Origin: an uncultured Polaromonas sp.
GTDB taxonomy: Bacteria; Pseudomonadota; Gammaproteobacteria; Burkholderiales; Burkholderiaceae
Assembly: GCA_946479075.1 (NCBI GenBank)
Contig: CAMLDT010000093.1
Coordinates: 1 to 13,130 of the forward strand
DNA: 13,130 bases
Direction of reading: 5' to 3'
Below, one piece after another: positions 8,878 to 13,130 of the stretch. Each line of letters opens with the position of its first letter. The stretch's first letter is position 1. Made by a program: the position numbers and the translations under genes. The notes under the pieces were generated by a model. The model worked only from the letters and a program-made list of their open reading frames with translations. It did not search any database and had not been told where the DNA came from.

Positions 8878-8940
8878 CGGCTTGCTATGAAAGTAGTAGC
8901 TGCCAGCGCCCGTCAATAAAGGGCTGGAGCCCGATTTGAT
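8878..8940 (+). repeat. Short dispersed intergenic repeat, copy 1
   Basis: A 63-base segment beginning CGGCTTGCTAT, 13 bases after the LivF stop. It aligns without gaps to the segment at 12897-12959, with 47 of 63 identical positions, in the same orientation. Both copies contain GCCC and GGGC arms flanking an A-rich 9-base loop. In this copy the stem can extend by CCA/TGG past a 2-base bulge. Similar elements recur between genes in Comamonadaceae genomes as I remember them, but I cannot confirm this here. It may be a transcript 3'-end stabilising or terminating structure, or a miniature mobile or recombinogenic element. Confidence 0.75.
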
Positions 8941-9001
8941 GCATAAACGCTGGCCGGACCCGGCGCAGCTGCCTTCCGGCTGATAATCGGCGGCTGCTGC
9001 G

Positions 9002-9031
9002 CCTGCCTTCCGGCAGGGCCTTTCTTTTTTT
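9002..9031 (+). terminator. Rho-independent terminator-like hairpin
   Basis: CCTGCC (9002-9007) and GGCAGG (9012-9017) form a perfect 6-bp GC stem with a TTCC loop. The T-rich tract TTTCTTTTTTT (9021-9031) follows three bases later. It would end transcripts coming from LivF. It sits only 9 bases before the GTG start of the next gene, which is unusually close. A second, larger imperfect stem lies just upstream (GCAGCTGCC at 8965-8973 with GGCGGCTGC at 8989-8997), and the 12-mer CTGCCTTCCGGC occurs at both 8969 and 9003. Confidence 0.7.
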
Positions 9032-9040
9032 GACGCGCCC

Positions 9041-9796
9041 GTGACCTTTCCGCTCATCACCGATCCCTTTTTTTACGCCGTCGCGATTCCGGCCGTCCTG
9101 TTGATGGGCATTGGCAAGAGCGGCTTTGGCGCGGGCTTCGGTTCGCTGGCCGTCCCGATCATGGCGCTGGCCGTGACGGTGCCGCAAGCTGCGGCCATCC
9201 TCATGCCCATCCTGCTGCTGATCGACATCCTGGGCCTGGCGGCCTTTCGCAAGGATTTCGACATGCGGCTGGTGAAATTTTTGCTGCCTTTCGGCCTGCT
9301 GGGCACCCTGGTCGGCATGCTGCTGTTCAGCATCATGCCGGCCCGCACCGTGGCCGGGATTGTCGGCGCCTTCACCCTGCTGTTCCTGGCGCAGCGGCTG
9401 GCTTTCCCGCCCCGGCCTGACAGTCCGCCGCCGCCGCGCTGGCTGGGGGCGCTGCTCGGGGTGATGTCCGGCTTCACCAGCTTCATCTCCCATGCCGGCG
9501 GGCCGCCCATCAATGCTTATGTGATCCCCCTGAAGCTGTCGCCCCTGAGATTCACGGCCACCATGGCGTTTTTCTTCTTTGTGATCAATCTCTCCAAGTG
9601 GATTCCGTATGCCTGGCTGGGCTTGCTGGACACCCGCAACATGGCGACCTCGCTGGTGCTGTTGCCGCTGGCGCCGGTCGGTGTCTGGGCCGGCGTGCGC
9701 ATGGCCAGGCGCATTGACCCGGTGCTGTTCTACCGGGTTCTTTACATCGGCATGTTCCTGACCGGCATCAAGCTGCTGTGGGACGGCTTTCGCTAG
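9041..9796 (+). CDS. TauE/SafE-family membrane permease (putative sulfite/sulfonate exporter)
   Basis: A 251-residue polytopic inner-membrane protein with about seven or eight hydrophobic segments. The opening FFYAVAIPAVLLMGIGKSGFG, with a Lys-Ser/Gly-Gly-type loop, and the mid-protein motif SHAGGPPINAYVIPLKLSP (about 149-167) are diagnostic of the TauE/SafE (DUF81) family. The second half repeats the two-half topology with FFFFVINLSKWIPY. Members export sulfite, sulfoacetate or other small anions, but many have no known substrate and none can be assigned here. The start is GTG at 9041 without a visible ribosome binding site and directly after a terminator-like hairpin. A shorter start at Met22 would cut into the first helix and is less likely. 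The gene appears to be a single-gene unit, not obviously tied to the upstream catabolic operon. Confidence 0.9.
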   Translation: MTFPLITDPFFYAVAIPAVLLMGIGKSGFGAGFGSLAVPIMALAVTVPQAAAILMPILLLIDILGLAAFRKDFDMRLVKFLLPFGLLGTLVGMLLFSIMPARTVAGIVGAFTLLFLAQRLAFPPRPDSPPPPRWLGALLGVMSGFTSFISHAGGPPINAYVIPLKLSPLRFTATMAFFFFVINLSKWIPYAWLGLLDTRNMATSLVLLPLAPVGVWAGVRMARRIDPVLFYRVLYIGMFLTGIKLLWDGFR

Positions 9797-9833
9797 GCAC
9801 AGGGTGCGCCGGCCGGGCTGGCGGGCAAGGTGT

Positions 9834-9863
9834 AAAAACCGCACAAGGGCCTCTGCGGCTTTT
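9834..9863. terminator. Possible bidirectional terminator after the TauE-family gene
   Basis: CCGCA (9839-9843) and TGCGG (9854-9858) pair around a 10-base loop. AAAA (9834-9837) and TTTT (9860-9863) flank the stem and extend it past one mismatch, giving an A-stem-T layout that could work in either direction. The stem is short and the T run is only four bases, so efficiency is uncertain. Confidence 0.4.
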
Positions 9864-9880
9864 GGGTGAAAATCCGCGCA

Positions 9881-9967
9881 ATGAGAACAAATGCTTACGT
9901 ATCGACGCCTGAAGCTGCCCGCGCTGCCGTTTTCCTCATGCCTTTGTTTGCGGTGACGCCTGCATGA
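9881..9967 (+). CDS. Possible 28-residue upstream ORF coupled to the cyclase gene
   Basis: The ATG at 9881 opens 28 codons that end in TGA at 9965-9967, overlapping the cyclase ATG by the four bases ATGA. The peptide begins MRTNAYVSTPEAA, then has a short hydrophobic stretch (AVFLMPLFAV) and ends TPA. It resembles no family I know. The ribosome binding site is poor (GGTGA about 11 bases upstream). The overlap would suit translational coupling, but a 28-codon frame in GC-rich DNA can arise by chance, and the region may simply be leader. I report it as tentative. Confidence 0.25.
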   Translation: MRTNAYVSTPEAARAAVFLMPLFAVTPA

Positions 9968-10851
9968 CCACGGTGGTGTTTGCCGACCTGGTGGGCAGCA
10001 CCAGCATGTTCGAGCGGCTCGGGGACGAAACCGCCTCGCGGTTTGTCACGCAGCTGGTTGGCGCGCTGAGCCAGGTGTTCGAGCAGCACAGCGGCCGTGT
10101 GGTCAAGCTGCTGGGCGACGGCCTGTTTGTGGTGTTTCCCCAGGAAGGCGATGCGCTTGCGGCCTGCATCAGCATCCAGAAGCGCTTTCTTGAAAAGCCC
10201 ATACGCGCCGGCGGCAGCGGCGCGCCGGTGCAGATGCAGATGGGCATCGAATCCGGCGAGGTGGTGGAGATCGATGGCGACTGTTTTGGCGACACCGTCA
10301 ATTCGGCGGCCCGCCTGGCGGACCTCGCCGGCGCGGCGCAAATCCTGACCACGCAAAACGTCTGGTCGGCGCTGGGGCCCTTGCAGCAGGCCAGCCTGCG
10401 CAGCCTGGGGCCCATGCATTTGCGCGGACGGGCCGAGGCCAGCCATGTGTACCGCGTGGAATGGCAGGCGGACCACGACGAAGACGCCACCATGATGGGC
10501 CGGTCCATGGCCGCCAGCGCCTCGCCGCAGGTGCTGTCGCTGGAAGCCGGCGGGCAGACGGTGCGGATCGATGCGCGCAGCCTGGCGATTTCCATCGGGC
10601 GCGGCGCGGGTGCCACCCTGGCGCTCAACGACCCGCGCGTTTCGCGCATGCACGCCACGCTGGAATGGCGCGGCGGCCAGTTTGTGCTCAGCGATGCGTC
10701 GAGTTATGGGACCTGGGTGTATTTCGGCAACCAGAGGGAGGCGGTGGTGCTGCGCCGCACCGAGTGTTACCTGGTGGGCAGCGGCCAGATCAGCGCTGGC
10801 TGCGAGCGGCGTGAAGGCAGTCCGCTGATCCGTTTTTCCATTGGCAGCTGA
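9964..10851 (+). CDS. Class III adenylate/guanylate cyclase with C-terminal FHA domain
   Basis: A 295-residue, apparently soluble protein. Residues 1 to about 165 are a class III nucleotide cyclase catalytic domain, made in this family to convert ATP or GTP to the cyclic nucleotide. The metal-binding aspartates are Asp8 (VFADLVGST) and Asp52 (KLLGDGLFVVF). Lys48 is at a base-selecting position. FGDTVNSAARL (108-118) supplies Asp110, the second base-selecting site, and the transition-state residues Asn113 and Arg117. The Lys/Asp pair favours ATP. After an acidic, Thr-containing linker (about 170-190) comes an FHA domain (about 195-285) with Gly212-Arg213, SRMH (227-230) and SYGT (247-250). The last replaces the usual NGT, so Tyr248 stands where Asn is common. 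Only one catalytic domain is present, so it should homodimerise. The start at 9964 is the only one in frame, and the family begins in the same way. It precedes a Ser/Thr kinase gene, a likely partner for the phosphothreonine-binding FHA domain. Confidence 0.92.
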   Translation: MTTVVFADLVGSTSMFERLGDETASRFVTQLVGALSQVFEQHSGRVVKLLGDGLFVVFPQEGDALAACISIQKRFLEKPIRAGGSGAPVQMQMGIESGEVVEIDGDCFGDTVNSAARLADLAGAAQILTTQNVWSALGPLQQASLRSLGPMHLRGRAEASHVYRVEWQADHDEDATMMGRSMAASASPQVLSLEAGGQTVRIDARSLAISIGRGAGATLALNDPRVSRMHATLEWRGGQFVLSDASSYGTWVYFGNQREAVVLRRTECYLVGSGQISAGCERREGSPLIRFSIGS

Positions 10852-10853
10852 GG

Positions 10854-10888
10854 CTGGCCTGCGGGCTTGCAGGCTAGAATCTTTTTTT
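10854..10888 (+). terminator. Hairpin plus T-run between cyclase and kinase genes
   Basis: CTGGCCTGC (10854-10862) and GCAGGCTAG (10869-10877) form a 9-bp stem with one G-T pair and a six-base loop. After AATC comes a run of seven Ts (10882-10888). This has the form of an intrinsic terminator placed 3 bases after the cyclase stop. The descending arm and its flank also spell TAGAAT (10875-10880), a good -10 hexamer, but no matching -35 lies at the right distance. The segment may both end the cyclase transcript and carry the kinase promoter. Confidence 0.5.
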
Positions 10889-10920
10889 GTTTCCAGACGT
10901 TTCCGGGGCGCTTCACCTTC

Positions 10921-12879
<1,959 letters not shown>

Positions 12880-12896
12880 GCCTCTGCGCCGGGCCG

Positions 12897-12959
12897 CGGC
12901 TTGCTATCAAAATTGCAGCTGCCCACGCCCGTCCCATAAGGGCTAGGGCCACTTTTGAC
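12897..12959 (+). repeat. Short dispersed intergenic repeat, copy 2
   Basis: A 63-base segment, 17 bases after the kinase stop, that aligns without gaps to 8878-8940 at 47 of 63 positions and has the same orientation relative to the gene before it. Its central part can fold as GCCC-AC-GCCC, a 9-base loop, then GGGC-TA-GGGC: two 4-bp stems around a 2x2 internal loop. The inner GCCC/GGGC stem is shared with copy 1, and the outer stem differs but is still paired. No T run follows, so a simple intrinsic terminator is unlikely. Confidence 0.75.
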
Positions 12960-13025
12960 CAATATTTTCAGTCCGGAAGCCGTAACTGGGCGACGCCGTG
13001 CCGCCGGCGCGGGAGAGCGTGCCGT

Positions 13026-13054
13026 TTGGCCGCCGCGGCGCCTGCCGTTACCAT
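13026..13054 (+). promoter_or_regulatory. Candidate sigma70-type promoter for the ParA-family gene
   Basis: TTGGCC (13026-13031) and TACCAT (13049-13054) are separated by 17 bases, each matching four of six consensus positions. Transcription would begin near 13061, about 20 bases before the ATG. It is the best pair in the 200-base gap and would make the ParA-family gene its own transcription unit. Prediction by eye only. Confidence 0.4.
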
Positions 13055-13079
13055 AGTGCTCAAACATCGGGAGAACTCC

Positions 13080-13130
13080 ATGCCTGTGGTTGTGATTGCC
13101 AATCCCAAGGGCGGCGTCGGTAAAACGACG
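13080..13130 (+). CDS. ParA-family ATPase, N-terminal fragment (cut by window edge)
   Basis: Seventeen codons are visible before the right edge: MPVVVIANPKGGVGKTT. The deviant Walker A motif KGGVGKTT, directly after a hydrophobic beta strand at the extreme N terminus, is diagnostic of ParA/MinD-type ATPases. The very short lead-in fits the small chromosomal or orphan ParA group rather than plasmid ParA proteins with an N-terminal helix-turn-helix. GGGAG (13069-13073) lies 6 bases before the ATG. Whether a ParB partner follows cannot be seen, so a role in DNA segregation versus positioning of another cargo is open. Confidence 0.88.
   Translation, partial: MPVVVIANPKGGVGKTT

Overview
The window looks like chromosome of a GC-rich betaproteobacterium, most likely Comamonadaceae (Polaromonas, Rhodoferax, Variovorax or Acidovorax type). 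The grounds are the dense GC-ending codon use, a Bug/TctC receptor next to a Liv-type ABC importer, and a short intergenic repeat of a kind I associate with that family. No database could be consulted, so the family is inference.

Positions 1-8864 form a catabolic and uptake locus. A LysR-type regulator (cut by the left edge, minus strand) is divergent from a tightly packed plus-strand series: intradiol ring-cleavage dioxygenase, citryl-CoA-lyase-like protein (TTG start), class III CoA-transferase, TctC-type periplasmic receptor, then a Liv-type ABC importer made of binding protein, LivH permease, a fused LivM-LivG permease/ATPase, and LivF. Several junctions overlap by 4-8 bases, so the series probably acts as one operon under the LysR protein, with a dyad operator candidate at 263-283. 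The likely theme is import of an aromatic acid or ring-cleavage carboxylate, opening of a dihydroxylated ring, and CoA activation and carbon-carbon cleavage of a downstream acid. No cycloisomerase, lactonase, maleylacetate reductase or TctA/TctB genes are present, so the substrate and the order of steps are open.

Positions 8865-9040 hold one copy of an intergenic repeat and a hairpin-plus-T-run terminator. Then comes a TauE/SafE-family membrane permease (9041-9796), followed by another terminator-like hairpin.

Positions 9881-12879 hold a signalling pair. One gene encodes a class III nucleotide cyclase fused to an FHA domain, preceded by a possible 28-residue upstream ORF. The other encodes a PknB-like transmembrane Ser/Thr kinase with a Pro-Val hexanucleotide repeat and a four-cysteine C-terminal tail. 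The FHA domain offers a plausible physical link between kinase and cyclase. A second copy of the intergenic repeat follows the kinase, and the right edge cuts into a ParA-family ATPase gene at its Walker A motif.

No rRNA, tRNA, CRISPR array, insertion sequence or phage gene was seen. No gene-free stretch exceeds about 200 bases.
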